The notes under the pieces: generated by a model
What the model was told of the DNA's origin: nothing
What the model saw: the letters and a program-made list of their open reading frames with translations, nothing else
Database searches by the model: none
In this document: positions 8,594 through 18,573 of the stretch, in pieces
Numbering within the stretch: position 1 is the first letter of the stretch
Layout: each line of letters begins with the position of its first letter
Made by a program: the position numbers and the translations under genes
NCBI RefSeq assembly: GCF_000259255.1
Contig: NC_017737.1
Location: 1,302,001 to 1,366,000, forward strand
DNA: 64,000 bases
From: Helicobacter cetorum MIT 00-7128
Lineage (GTDB): Bacteria; Campylobacterota; Campylobacteria; Campylobacterales; Helicobacteraceae
Reading direction: 5' to 3'

Positions 8594-9450
8594 ATGCATT
8601 TTGCTTGTCTTCTAGCCCTAGGGGATAATCTCATTACGCTTAGTCTTTTAAAAGAAATAGCCAATAAACAACAAAAACCTATTAAAATTTTAGGCACGCA
8701 TTTAACCTTAAAAATTGCCAAGCTTTTGGAATGCGAAAAACATTTTGAAATCACGCCTATTTTTGAAAATGTGCCAGCTTTTTATGACATCAAAAAACAA
8801 GGTGTGTTTTTAGCTATGCGAGATTTTTATTCATTATTAAAAGCAATTAAAAAACACCACATCAAGCATTTGATTTTAGAAAAACAAGATTTTAGAAGCT
8901 CCCTTTTAACTAAGATTGGTAGCATTCAAATTTCTACCCCCCCCCCCAAGAAATTAAGAATATTTATCAAAACCGCCAAGAGTTATTTTCACAAATTTAT
9001 AACCATGTTTTTGACAGCACTCAATATTCCATTAGCTTAGAAAACCCCAAAAAGATTTTGATTAACCCCTTTACTAGAGAAAATTATAGAAATATTTCTT
9101 TAGGGCATTTGCAAATTGTTTTAAAACTTTTAAAGCCCTTTTCTATCACGCTTTTAGATTTTGAAGAACGCTATCTTTTTTTAAAAGATGAAGTAACTCA
9201 TTACTACACCAAAACAAGTTTAGAAGAAGTTAAAAATCTTATTTTAGAAAGTGATTTGTATATTGGGGGGGATTCGTTTTTAATCCATTTAGCTTACTAC
9301 TTAAAGAAAAATTATTTTATCTTTTTCTATAGGGATAATGATGATTTTATGCCACCTAATTGCAAAAATGAATGTTTTTTAAAAGCGCATAAAAGCCATT
9401 TTATAGAAAAAGATTTAGTTAAAAAATTCCAGCATCTGGGGTTGCTATGA
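8594..9450 (+). pseudogene. GT9-family heptosyltransferase, frameshifted at a C11 tract (possibly phase-off)
   Basis: Two open frames together encode one protein. The first (8594-9040, MHFACLLALGDNLITLSLL) continues in frame to the C-tract at 8937-8947. After that, the homologous reading continues in another frame (from 8950, EIKNIYQNRQELF) to the TGA at 9450. Rejoined, it gives about 285 residues. The C-terminal part shows ESDLYIGGDSFLIHLAYYL, like the donor-sugar site of glycosyltransferase family 9. It matches H. pylori HP0479, reported as a heptosyltransferase of the LPS core. A tract of 9 or 12 cytosines would restore the frame. It may be a phase-variable gene in the off state, a fixed pseudogene or an assembly error. 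Confidence 0.75.
8937..8947 (+). repeat. C11 homopolymer inside the heptosyltransferase gene
   Basis: Eleven consecutive cytosines within coding sequence, at the exact point where the reading frame breaks. Tracts of this length are a standard slipped-strand phase-variation signal in Helicobacter LPS genes. The frame arithmetic shows that C9 or C12 would fuse the two open frames. Confidence 0.85.
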
Positions 9451-9611
9451 GCTTATATTGCATTATTTTTAGCTTTATTTAATTTATCTCAGTTTTTTAG
9501 AAAACTAAATAAGGTCTTAATTAAGATAAAAATTGAGAAACACAGCACGCTTTATTTGCTTTAAAAACCTTAAATTTTAATAAAAAACTTAAATAAGATG
9601 AGTGAGTTAAA

Positions 9612-9688
9612 TGGTGTGCTCGGAGGGATTCAAACCCCCGACCTACAGGACCGCAACCTGTTGCTCTATTCAGCTGAGCTACGAGCAC
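9612..9688 (-). tRNA. tRNA-Arg, anticodon GCG as read
   Basis: The minus-strand sequence folds as a complete cloverleaf. The acceptor arms are GTGCTCG and CGAGCAC, the D stem is GCTC/GAGC, and the anticodon stem ACAGG/CCTGT encloses the loop TTGCGGT. The T arm is GGGGG/CCCTC with loop TTTGAAT. Discriminator A and an encoded CCA complete 77 nt. The middle of the loop reads GCG, for CGC arginine codons. It lies divergent from nadE. Confidence 0.9.
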
Positions 9689-9707
9689 TCAATTAAAGTA
9701 GAGAGAA

Positions 9708-9713
9708 ATTATA
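9708..9713 (-). promoter_or_regulatory. Extended -10 promoter of tRNA-Arg
   Basis: On the minus strand this is TATAAT preceded by TGC, a strong extended -10. Transcription should start near 9701, about 13 nt before the mature tRNA 5' end at 9688. A run of T residues upstream replaces a recognisable -35. Confidence 0.65.
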
Positions 9714-9757
9714 GCAAAAAAAAATAACTTTTAACTTAAATTATGATTATTTTCTAT

Positions 9758-9763
9758 TATAAT
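9758..9763 (+). promoter_or_regulatory. -10 element of nadE, predicting a leaderless mRNA
   Basis: A perfect TATAAT whose last base is separated by seven bases from the A of the nadE ATG at 9771. With a normal -10-to-start distance, the transcript would begin at or one base before the start codon. No Shine-Dalgarno sequence is present in TCAAAGC. Confidence 0.55.
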
Positions 9764-9770
9764 TCAAAGC

Positions 9771-10544
9771 ATGCAAAAGTATTACCAAGATTTAATTGAG
9801 TATTTATGCGATTTTTTAGCCACAGAAGTAGGCTCTCGTGGTTTTAAAAAAATCGTTTATGGGTTAAGCGGAGGCTTAGATAGCGCTGTAGTAGGCGTGC
9901 TATGCCAAAAAGTTTTTAAGCATAATGCTCATGCACTCTTAATGCCCTCTTTAGTTTCTATGCCTAGTAGCAAGCAAGATGCCTTAGAATTATGCGAGCT
10001 TTTTAACATTATTTATACAGAATATTCTATCGCCCCTTATGATGAGACTTTTTCTAATACTTTTAAAAATGCCAACTCTACAAGAAAAGGGAATTTCTGC
10101 TCTCGTTTGCGCATGGCTTTTTTATACGATTATTCTTTAGAGCATAATGCCTTAGTGATTGGCACAAGCAATAAATCTGAAAGAATGCTTGGCTATGGCA
10201 CTTTGCATGGGGATTTTGCATGTGCGATTAATCCTATTGGCGAACTTTTTAAAACAGAGATTCAGGCTTTAGCTAAAACACTCAATATCCCAAAACATAT
10301 TATTTCTAAACCTCCAAGTGCGGATTTATTTGTAGGACAAAGCGATGAATTAGACTTAGGTTATCCTTATAGTGTGATTGACCCTTTATTAAAAGAAATT
10401 GAAAATTCTAAAAAACCTATCAATTCTAATGAACTCATAGCCTTAGGATATGATAAAACTCTTGTAGAAAGTATAGTTAAACGCATCCAAAAAAATGCCT
10501 TTAAATTAGAATTACCCACTATCGCACCTAGGTTTAAACCCTAA
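9771..10544 (+). CDS. nadE: NH3-dependent NAD+ synthetase
   Basis: A 257-residue N-type ATP pyrophosphatase that amidates deamido-NAD to NAD in the cytoplasm. The P-loop SGGLDS is at residues 33-38, and the [29 protein letters not shown] segment (about 135-165) is typical of the family. There is no N-terminal glutaminase domain, so it should use free ammonia, plentiful in a urease-positive bacterium. lpxK follows after 8 bp and is probably cotranscribed. It corresponds to H. pylori HP0329. Confidence 0.94.
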   Translation: MQKYYQDLIEYLCDFLATEVGSRGFKKIVYGLSGGLDSAVVGVLCQKVFKHNAHALLMPSLVSMPSSKQDALELCELFNIIYTEYSIAPYDETFSNTFKNANSTRKGNFCSRLRMAFLYDYSLEHNALVIGTSNKSERMLGYGTLHGDFACAINPIGELFKTEIQALAKTLNIPKHIISKPPSADLFVGQSDELDLGYPYSVIDPLLKEIENSKKPINSNELIALGYDKTLVESIVKRIQKNAFKLELPTIAPRFKP

Positions 10545-10552
10545 AAAATAGT

Positions 10553-12834
<2,282 letters not shown>

Positions 12835-12844
<10 letters not shown>

Positions 12845-13518
12845 GCTTTTAATAATCGTTCGTATTTAAGTTTAGCTAGTTCTAAATCTTCTAAAGTATC
12901 AATATCTTGGACTTCTAAGGGCGATAACACTAAAACACCAGATTGCTTATCAAAAATAGGGTATTGCTTTTTAAAAGCATAGGCTCGCCCCATATAAAAT
13001 AATCCAGCATCATAATAGAGCTTAGGCAAATCTTGAGAGCGAGTGTTAAGATATTTTTTAAAAGGCATTTTCAATTCTAAGCTAAAAGAGCGAAAAGGCG
13101 AAGTGCTAAAGGGTGTACAAGCAAACACATAGTTCTTGCTATTATCTTGCATAAGCATTTCAAAAGCTTGCTTTAAATGATTAACTTGCAATAAGATAGA
13201 AGTGCCATACAAGCAACATACAATATCATCATCTTTTAAATTCAATTCTTGTGTGTGATAGGCTAAAACTTCTAAAGTTGTAGCAGTGTCATTAGCTAAA
13301 GATTTAGGGCGTAATTTTAAAAAGCTCGCTCCATAACTTTGAGCTATTAAAGCAAACTCTAAACTATCTGTGGAAATATACACATTTTCAAATAAGGCGC
13401 TTTGAAGAGCTATCTCAATAGGATAAGCTAACATAGGCTTATTAAAAAATGTATAAATATTTTTTTGCTTAATGCGCTTACTACCACTTCTAGCTAGAAC
13501 AAATGCTACAACTCGCAT
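12835..13518 (-). CDS. pseF: CMP-pseudaminic acid synthetase PseF
   Basis: A 227-residue cytidylyltransferase of the NeuA family. The N-terminal FVLARSGSKRIKQKN (residues about 6-20) is the CTP-binding signature, followed by LAYPIEIALQSALF and the DTATTLEVLA segment. It activates pseudaminic acid as CMP-Pse for the flagellin glycosyltransferases. It is the first gene of the pseF-pseG-pseH group and lies 13 bp after flgH, linking flagellin sugar synthesis with a flagellar structural gene. Confidence 0.93.
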
Positions 13519-13533
13519 TCAATCCCCCTAATT

Positions 13534-14232
13534 TTAATAAGGCATTTGAGTTTCCATTGCATCTGCAGCAAATTTCTTTTTATTGGAATTACTTAAATTC
13601 CCTAAATTAGTGTATTCAATTTTAGCATCAGCAAGGAATTTAGATTGGATAGTGTTGTTGCGTTCAATATCATAAGGTCTAATCACCCCACTCACTTTTA
13701 AAATCTGCTTTTCTCCATCTACAAGCACTTCTTTATTCCCATAAATGAAATAATTTCCATTTTCTAACACCTTAATAATGCGTGCACTCAATACCACATT
13801 CAAATCTTCGCTCTTTTTTTGCGAACCTCCCCCTTTAAAATTGGTATTGTTGCTAGATTTAGTGAAGTTGTAATTATTCTTATCATCTAAAAATTCAGCC
13901 TCTTTTTTCTTTCTCTCATTTTGTCCGTTATAAGTCAATCTTGGAGGCGTGGAATTACCTCCAGAGGCACTTTTATAATCTTTAGAGCTAGAATAAGATG
14001 CGCTTGATTTTTCTGAAATAATCACCGTGATTAAATCATTGGGTTTCATAGCCCTTCTATCAGCAAATAAGGGGCGCTCACCTTGTCCAAACAAACTCCC
14101 TAATTTATTAAGTTCAGGGATAAATTCTTTTGCTGGAGTCTCTTCTACATAATCAGGAGGGTTAAAATTAATCCCCGGCTCATTAGCCATTAATAAAACG
14201 CTAAATCCTAAACCTAGCAATACCTTATTCAT
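13534..14232 (-). CDS. flgH: Flagellar L-ring protein FlgH
   Basis: A secreted flagellar basal-body protein forming the outer-membrane L ring. GTG and ATG codons at 14238 and 14235 are also in frame. The ATG at 14232 has the best distance from the AGGG motif and gives 232 residues. Typical parts are LFADRRAMKPNDLITVIISE, the SSSKDYKSASGG region, and VLENGNYFIYGNKEVLVDGEKQILKVSGVIRPYDI. The signal peptide (LLMANEPG) has no lipobox cysteine, unlike enterobacterial FlgH, so lipid anchoring is not evident. It leads the pse genes downstream. Confidence 0.93.
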   Translation of the reverse strand: MNKVLLGLGFSVLLMANEPGINFNPPDYVEETPAKEFIPELNKLGSLFGQGERPLFADRRAMKPNDLITVIISEKSSASYSSSKDYKSASGGNSTPPRLTYNGQNERKKKEAEFLDDKNNYNFTKSSNNTNFKGGGSQKKSEDLNVVLSARIIKVLENGNYFIYGNKEVLVDGEKQILKVSGVIRPYDIERNNTIQSKFLADAKIEYTNLGNLSNSNKKKFAADAMETQMPY

Positions 14233-14372
14233 CATCACACCCTAATTTAAAGCAAAATTAGCTTTTAGTATACTCTAATTATTAGCTATAAGCGTCTTGT
14301 TTTTTAGTTAAGTTATTGTAGAATTAACTAAATAAAATAAAATGCTTGATTGTTATTTAGGGAGATAAACGA

Positions 14373-15053
14373 TTGAAAACACCACGCCTAATCAAAACGC
14401 TTGCAAGTATAGGCTTGCTATTAAGCACTCTATATGCAGATGAAATAACACCTTCGCCCTCTTGGACAAAGAACATGTATATGGGAGTGAATTACCAAAC
14501 CGGCTCTATTAATCTTATGACCAACATTAATGGCACAAAGAAACTTACTAATATGGGCTCAAATGGTATTGGACTAATTATAGGTTATAATCATTTTTTT
14601 AATGCTGACCGTATTTTAGGCTTGCGCTATTTTGCTTTCTTAGATTGGGAGGGCTATGGCATGAAATATCCTAAAGGGTATTATGGTGGAAACAACATGA
14701 TTACTTATGGTGTGGGCCTTGATGCAGTGTGGAACTTCTTCCAAGGGAGCTTTTATCAAGATGATATTAGTGTAGAGATTGGGGCTTTTGGGGGCATTGC
14801 TATTGCAGGTAATAGTTGGTATATTGGCAATAAGGGGCAAGAACTCTTAGGTATTACCAATCAAGGAGTAAGTGATACAAGTTTTCAATTTCTCTTTAAT
14901 TTTGGTGTGAAAGCCTTATTTGTAGATGAGCATGAATTTGAAATCGGTTTTAAATTCCCCACTATCAACAATAAATACTATATTAGTGATGAGATTAAGG
15001 TTCAAATGCGTAGGGTTTTTGCCTTTTATGTAGGCTATAACTACCACTTTTAA
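14373..15053 (+). CDS. Hor-family outer-membrane protein
   Basis: A 226-residue small beta-barrel protein. A TTG start at 14373 lies 9 bp after a GGAG motif, followed by a signal peptide ending STLYA. The mature part begins DEITPSPSWTKNMYMGVNYQTG. Aromatic-rich strands alternate through ILGLRYFAFLDWEG, TYGVGLDAVWNFF and the end VFAFYVGYNYHF, with terminal Phe. This is the C-terminal barrel fold of Hop proteins without the large surface domain, as in the Hor group. Position between flgH and nucT matches H. pylori HP0324 (HorC, from memory). Ligand and role are unknown. Confidence 0.8.
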   Translation: MKTPRLIKTLASIGLLLSTLYADEITPSPSWTKNMYMGVNYQTGSINLMTNINGTKKLTNMGSNGIGLIIGYNHFFNADRILGLRYFAFLDWEGYGMKYPKGYYGGNNMITYGVGLDAVWNFFQGSFYQDDISVEIGAFGGIAIAGNSWYIGNKGQELLGITNQGVSDTSFQFLFNFGVKALFVDEHEFEIGFKFPTINNKYYISDEIKVQMRRVFAFYVGYNYHF

Positions 15054-15072
15054 CTTTTAAAATTAAGGGGTT

Positions 15073-15621
15073 TTAAAACCCCACGCATTTTTCTAGCATT
15101 TTTCTAAAATAACTTCTAGCTTTTAATGCCACATTAGAATCATCAGTTTTTAACAACACTTCATAATTGTTTTCAAAGGCATTTTTGCTCCAATTAGCCG
15201 AACCTAAAAACACCACTTTATCATCTATGATAGCCATTTTTTGATGCATAATTCCATAGTAGTTATTACCTCTTTGAGCCATACGCCCCCTTAATAAACA
15301 TGCTTTGATATTAGGATACTTTGCTAAATAGCCACTTGTAGAATTCCTACTATTATGATTGCTTTCATAATCATAAATGATTTGCACTTTTACCCCCCTA
15401 CTTGCCACGCTTTTAATCACCTTGGCAATATCTTTATGCGTAAAGCTATAAATAGAAATCTTAATATTATTTTTAGCGCCATTGATACCAGAAATAAGTG
15501 CGTTTAATGCCTCTCTTTGCTCATAAGGTAAAAAGAACACGCTATTTTTAGCGTTTGCAAACCCTAAACAGCCTAAAACCATACTGATTGCTACAGCTTT
15601 TTTCAATCTATTTTTCATCAA
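15073..15621 (-). CDS. nucT: Membrane-associated phospholipase D-family nuclease NucT
   Basis: A 182-residue secreted nuclease with one HKD motif, His126-Lys128-Asp133 in MHQKMAIIDDKVVFLGSANWS. Single-HKD enzymes work as dimers. A signal peptide (about 1-24) contains VLGC, close to but not a textbook lipobox, so lipid anchoring is possible. In H. pylori the homologue (HP0323, NucT) is a membrane nuclease linked to nucleotide salvage from external DNA and to transformation. It is convergent with the Hor gene; a GGGGTTTTAAAACCCC palindrome at 15067-15082 covers its stop codon. Confidence 0.9.
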   Translation of the reverse strand: MMKNRLKKAVAISMVLGCLGFANAKNSVFFLPYEQREALNALISGINGAKNNIKISIYSFTHKDIAKVIKSVASRGVKVQIIYDYESNHNSRNSTSGYLAKYPNIKACLLRGRMAQRGNNYYGIMHQKMAIIDDKVVFLGSANWSKNAFENNYEVLLKTDDSNVALKARSYFRKMLEKCVGF

Positions 15622-15693
15622 AAACCTCCTTGATTAACTTGCATAAATGCTTGTAATGATTGAAATATTAAACAAACAAAATAGATTTTTGAT

Positions 15694-15699
15694 TATAAT
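15694..15699 (+). promoter_or_regulatory. -10 element of the poly-E protein gene
   Basis: A perfect TATAAT about 72 bp upstream of the ATG at 15771. Initiation near 15706 would leave a leader of about 65 nt ending in AAAAGGAG. No clear -35 is seen. Confidence 0.5.
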
Positions 15700-15770
15700 A
15701 AAAGATTTAAAACAAGCATAATCATAAACTTGATGCGATGTTTCTTAAATTAAAAGGAGTCTAAATAATC

Positions 15771-17630
15771 ATGAAAATTCTTTTATTCAACCAAAATACC
15801 ATGATTAAAAAGCTGTTTGAAAGCGTTTCTAAGAAATTGGAGCTACCTATAGAGTATATAGAAAATAGTGCTGAAGTGTTAGCCCTCCTTAAAGAAAGTC
15901 ATGAATGGCTCTTTTTTGCCGATGATGAATCTTTAGAAAAGCTAGACCAAGTTGATTGGACAGACTTAAGAGAAACTATCTCTCAAAATGTTTTAAGTGT
16001 GTGTATGCACAAACGCAATAATGAAAACCAACAAGCCTTTTTAGAAGGGTTTGATATTGGGGTTAAAAAGCCTTTTTTGCCTACTGAGATTCTAAAGTTA
16101 ATCCAAAAAAAGCTCTCTTCTAACCCAGATGAACAAGCCAAAAATTCCAATTCCTCTCAAGAATTAGATGATGAGGTATTTGAAGAAATTCCCAAAGATT
16201 TAGACACTAATTGGGACGAATTAAAAGATTTAGGCAATTTAAAACCTATTGAACAAGAAGAAGAGAGCAAAGAAGAACAACTACTCCCTACTCCAAATGC
16301 AGATGAAACATTAGAGCAATTAGAACAAGTTGAAACGCAAGCAGAAGAGACCCAAGAACAAAGTGCTGAAATGCAAGCAGAAGAAGAAATGCAAGAAGTG
16401 GCTAAAGAACCTAAAGAAGAGCCACAAACAGAAGAAACAGAAAAAGAACCGCAAGAAGAGGTTGCCGAGCCACAACAAACAGAAGAAGTAGCTACAGAAG
16501 ACACGCCAACAAAAGAGCCTACAATAGAGGAAGAACTACAAACAGAAGAAACAGCAGAACAAACCCAAGAAGAAAGCGTTGATGAGTCGGTTTCTTTGGG
16601 TGAAAAAGCCCCCACTTTAGAAGAACTAGCTGAAATGAAACAACTTGTGCAAGAGATTCAAGAATCACCACCTACAGAAGAGCCAAAAGAACAAAGTGCT
16701 GAAATGCAAGCAGAAGAAATGCAAGAAGTGGCAGAAGAAACCCAAGAAATAGCGAAAGACCCACAAGAAGTGGTGGAGGAAACAAAAGAGCTACAAATAG
16801 AAGAAACAGAAAAAGAGCCTACAATAGAGGAAGAACCACAAGAAGAAATTGCCAAGCCACAACAAACAGATGAAGTAGAAGAAGAACCACAAACAGAAGA
16901 AGTGGCTACAGAAGACACGCCGATAGAAGAGCCACAAGAAGTAGCAGATGAAGTGGTAGATGAAACCCAAGAAATAGAAGAAGACCCACAAACAGATGAA
17001 GTAGAAGAAGAACCACAAACAGAAGAAGTGGCTACAGAAGACACGCCGATAGAAGAGCCACAAGAAGTAGCAGATGAAACCCAAGAAATAGAAGAAGACC
17101 CACAAACAGAAGAGTTGACTGAAGAAATTCAAGAAGAAAATATTGAACCACAACAAACAGAAGAGGTAGCAGAAGAAAAAGTGGTAAAAGAAGAGCTACA
17201 AGAAGTAGCAGAAGAAACAGAAAAAGAGTCTGCGCTAGAAGAAACAAAAGAGCTACAAGAAGAGATTATCAAGCCACAACAAGCAGATGAAGTAGAAGAA
17301 GAAACACCGGCTACAGAAGAAAATACCACTCAAAACTACGAGCATATTGAAGATATTCCTGAACCTCTTATGGCTAAAGCTTTGGGCGAAGAATTAAAGG
17401 CTAATGAGGCAGAATCAATAGAAAGTTTAGAGCCACAACAAGATTCAAATGAAATCCCAAATACAGAAGAAATGCCCCTAGAAACCCCCAATATTGATTC
17501 TTCAGAGGCACTTGAATTACACATCAAGCAAAACTTGCAAGACTTATTTAAAAATTTAAATAATGAGTCTTTAGAAAGCCTTTTAAAAGGCAAGACATTA
17601 AGTATTAAAATTGCTTTAGAGGATAAATAA
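15771..17630 (+). CDS. Glu-rich repeat protein with a degenerate receiver domain
   Basis: A 619-residue cytoplasmic protein with three parts. Residues 1-115 resemble a CheY-like receiver: MKILLFNQNTMIKKLF, a central FADDESL, and the C-terminal VKKPFLPTEILKLI with the usual Lys-Pro pair. The acidic pair after the first strand is replaced by Asn-Gln, so normal phosphorylation is doubtful. Residues about 135-560 are almost wholly Glu, Gln, Thr, Pro, Val and Ala in imperfect repeats. Residues about 575-619 form a short helical end (LELHIKQNLQDLFKNLNN). No signal peptide. It corresponds to the H. pylori 'poly E-rich protein' HP0322 and seems longer than I remember it. Function unknown. gmk follows after 5 bp. 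Confidence 0.85.
   Translation: MKILLFNQNTMIKKLFESVSKKLELPIEYIENSAEVLALLKESHEWLFFADDESLEKLDQVDWTDLRETISQNVLSVCMHKRNNENQQAFLEGFDIGVKKPFLPTEILKLIQKKLSSNPDEQAKNSNSSQELDDEVFEEIPKDLDTNWDELKDLGNLKPIEQEEESKEEQLLPTPNADETLEQLEQVETQAEETQEQSAEMQAEEEMQEVAKEPKEEPQTEETEKEPQEEVAEPQQTEEVATEDTPTKEPTIEEELQTEETAEQTQEESVDESVSLGEKAPTLEELAEMKQLVQEIQESPPTEEPKEQSAEMQAEEMQEVAEETQEIAKDPQEVVEETKELQIEETEKEPTIEEEPQEEIAKPQQTDEVEEEPQTEEVATEDTPIEEPQEVADEVVDETQEIEEDPQTDEVEEEPQTEEVATEDTPIEEPQEVADETQEIEEDPQTEELTEEIQEENIEPQQTEEVAEEKVVKEELQEVAEETEKESALEETKELQEEIIKPQQADEVEEETPATEENTTQNYEHIEDIPEPLMAKALGEELKANEAESIESLEPQQDSNEIPNTEEMPLETPNIDSSEALELHIKQNLQDLFKNLNNESLESLLKGKTLSIKIALEDK
16869..17108 (+). repeat. In-frame 126-bp tandem duplication in the Glu-rich region
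   Basis: The DNA beginning GATGAAGTAGAAGAAG at 16869 recurs at 16995, a shift of 126 bp or 42 codons. The encoded unit begins DEVEEEPQTEEVATEDTPIE and runs to a TQEIEEDP end. The second copy lacks four residues (VVDE) found in the first. Length change here would keep the frame. Confidence 0.85.
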
Positions 17631-17635
17631 TCTGC

Positions 17636-18250
17636 ATGAATAATCACACCAATTTGCTGATTCTCTCAGGGCCTAGTGGCTCTGGGAAAAGCACCCTTAC
17701 AAAACATTTACAAGAAAATATCCCACACATGTATTTTTCTATCTCCACCACAACACGCCAAAAGCGAGAGGGCGAAATAGAAAATTTACACTATTATTTT
17801 GTAAGCGAAGAAGAGTTTAAGCTTGGCATAGAGCAAGGACAATTTTTAGAATGGGCAATTGTGCATAATAATTACTATGGCACTTCTAAAGCCCCCGTAG
17901 AACAAGCTCTTAAAGAGGGTAAAATCGTTATTTTTGATATTGATGTGCAAGGGCATAGAGATATTAAAAAGCACTACCCTAACGCTTGTTCAGTCTTTAT
18001 CAATACCAAAGACCAAGAGACCTTAAAACAACGCTTAATTTCAAGAGGCACAGACTCAAAAGAGATTATTCAAAAACGCTTAGTGCATGCTTATAATGAA
18101 ATGCAATGCCTTAAAAGTTTTGATTATCTTATCATCAATGAAAATTTAGAAAAGTCCAAAGAGGCGATTTTAAGCATTGCAAAAACCTTAGCATACCGCC
18201 AAAAAGCGTTTAATTTTGAAAAGGTATGCCAAGAATGGAAAGCACATTAA
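17636..18250 (+). CDS. gmk: Guanylate kinase
   Basis: A 204-residue nucleotide kinase converting GMP to GDP. The P-loop GPSGSGKS is at residues 12-19. Further marks are STTTRQKREGEIENLHYYFVS and the HNNYYGTSKAPVEQAL segment, which carry the GMP-binding Tyr and Ser residues. It begins 5 bp after the poly-E stop codon and may share that transcript. Confidence 0.95.
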   Translation: MNNHTNLLILSGPSGSGKSTLTKHLQENIPHMYFSISTTTRQKREGEIENLHYYFVSEEEFKLGIEQGQFLEWAIVHNNYYGTSKAPVEQALKEGKIVIFDIDVQGHRDIKKHYPNACSVFINTKDQETLKQRLISRGTDSKEIIQKRLVHAYNEMQCLKSFDYLIINENLEKSKEAILSIAKTLAYRQKAFNFEKVCQEWKAH

Positions 18251-18283
18251 AAATTAAAGCTTATTAGTTACCCTTAAAAAGGC

Positions 18284-18289
18284 TATAAT
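18284..18289 (+). promoter_or_regulatory. -10 element of the tatA-argS unit
   Basis: TATAAT in the 81-bp gap between gmk and tatA. The expected start near 18296 gives a 36-nt leader with AAGGAG before the tatA ATG. This suggests tatA is expressed separately from gmk. Confidence 0.55.
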
Positions 18290-18331
18290 AAGACTTTAAA
18301 TTAAAAGAATATATCAAAGGAGATTTTTAAT

Positions 18332-18571
18332 ATGGGCGGATTTACAAGTATATGGCATTGGGTCATCGTCTTATTAGTGATTATTTTGTTATTTGGAGCT
18401 AAGAAAATTCCTGAACTTGCTAAAGGCTTAGGCAGTGGGATTAAGAATTTCAAAAAGGCTGTAAAAGATGATGAGGAAGATTTAAATTCTTCTAATGCTA
18501 CTCAAAAGAGCCTTGATGAAAAAGCAAGCGCTACTCAAAACATCAATGCTACTCAAAAGCAAGAAAGTTAA
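18332..18571 (+). CDS. tatA: Sec-independent translocase protein TatA
   Basis: A 79-residue protein with one N-terminal membrane helix (about residues 7-22), a Gly-Ala hinge (FGAKKIPEL) and the amphipathic helix [22 protein letters not shown]. The tail has small ATQK repeats. TatA forms the pore for folded proteins with twin-arginine signals. The hydrogenase small subunit in this window (25350) carries such a signal and is a likely substrate. argS follows after 2 bp. Confidence 0.95.
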   Translation: MGGFTSIWHWVIVLLVIILLFGAKKIPELAKGLGSGIKNFKKAVKDDEEDLNSSNATQKSLDEKASATQNINATQKQES

Positions 18572-18573
18572 GC

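Noticed and set aside
9265-9271. G7 run in the second half of the heptosyltransferase gene as a cause of the frameshift.
   Set aside because: The frame is continuous through it; the break is at the C11 tract.
15067-15082. GGGGTTTTAAAACCCC palindrome between the Hor gene and nucT as a terminator.
   Set aside because: No loop and no T-run of note on either side, and it overlaps the nucT stop codon; mentioned but not called.
16157-17647. Several long minus-strand open frames opposite the Glu-rich gene, rich in Ser/Cys or Phe/Leu.
   Set aside because: They are the reverse of GAA/CAA/ACA repeats, which produce stop-free antisense frames by composition alone. They have no ribosome sites or known motifs.
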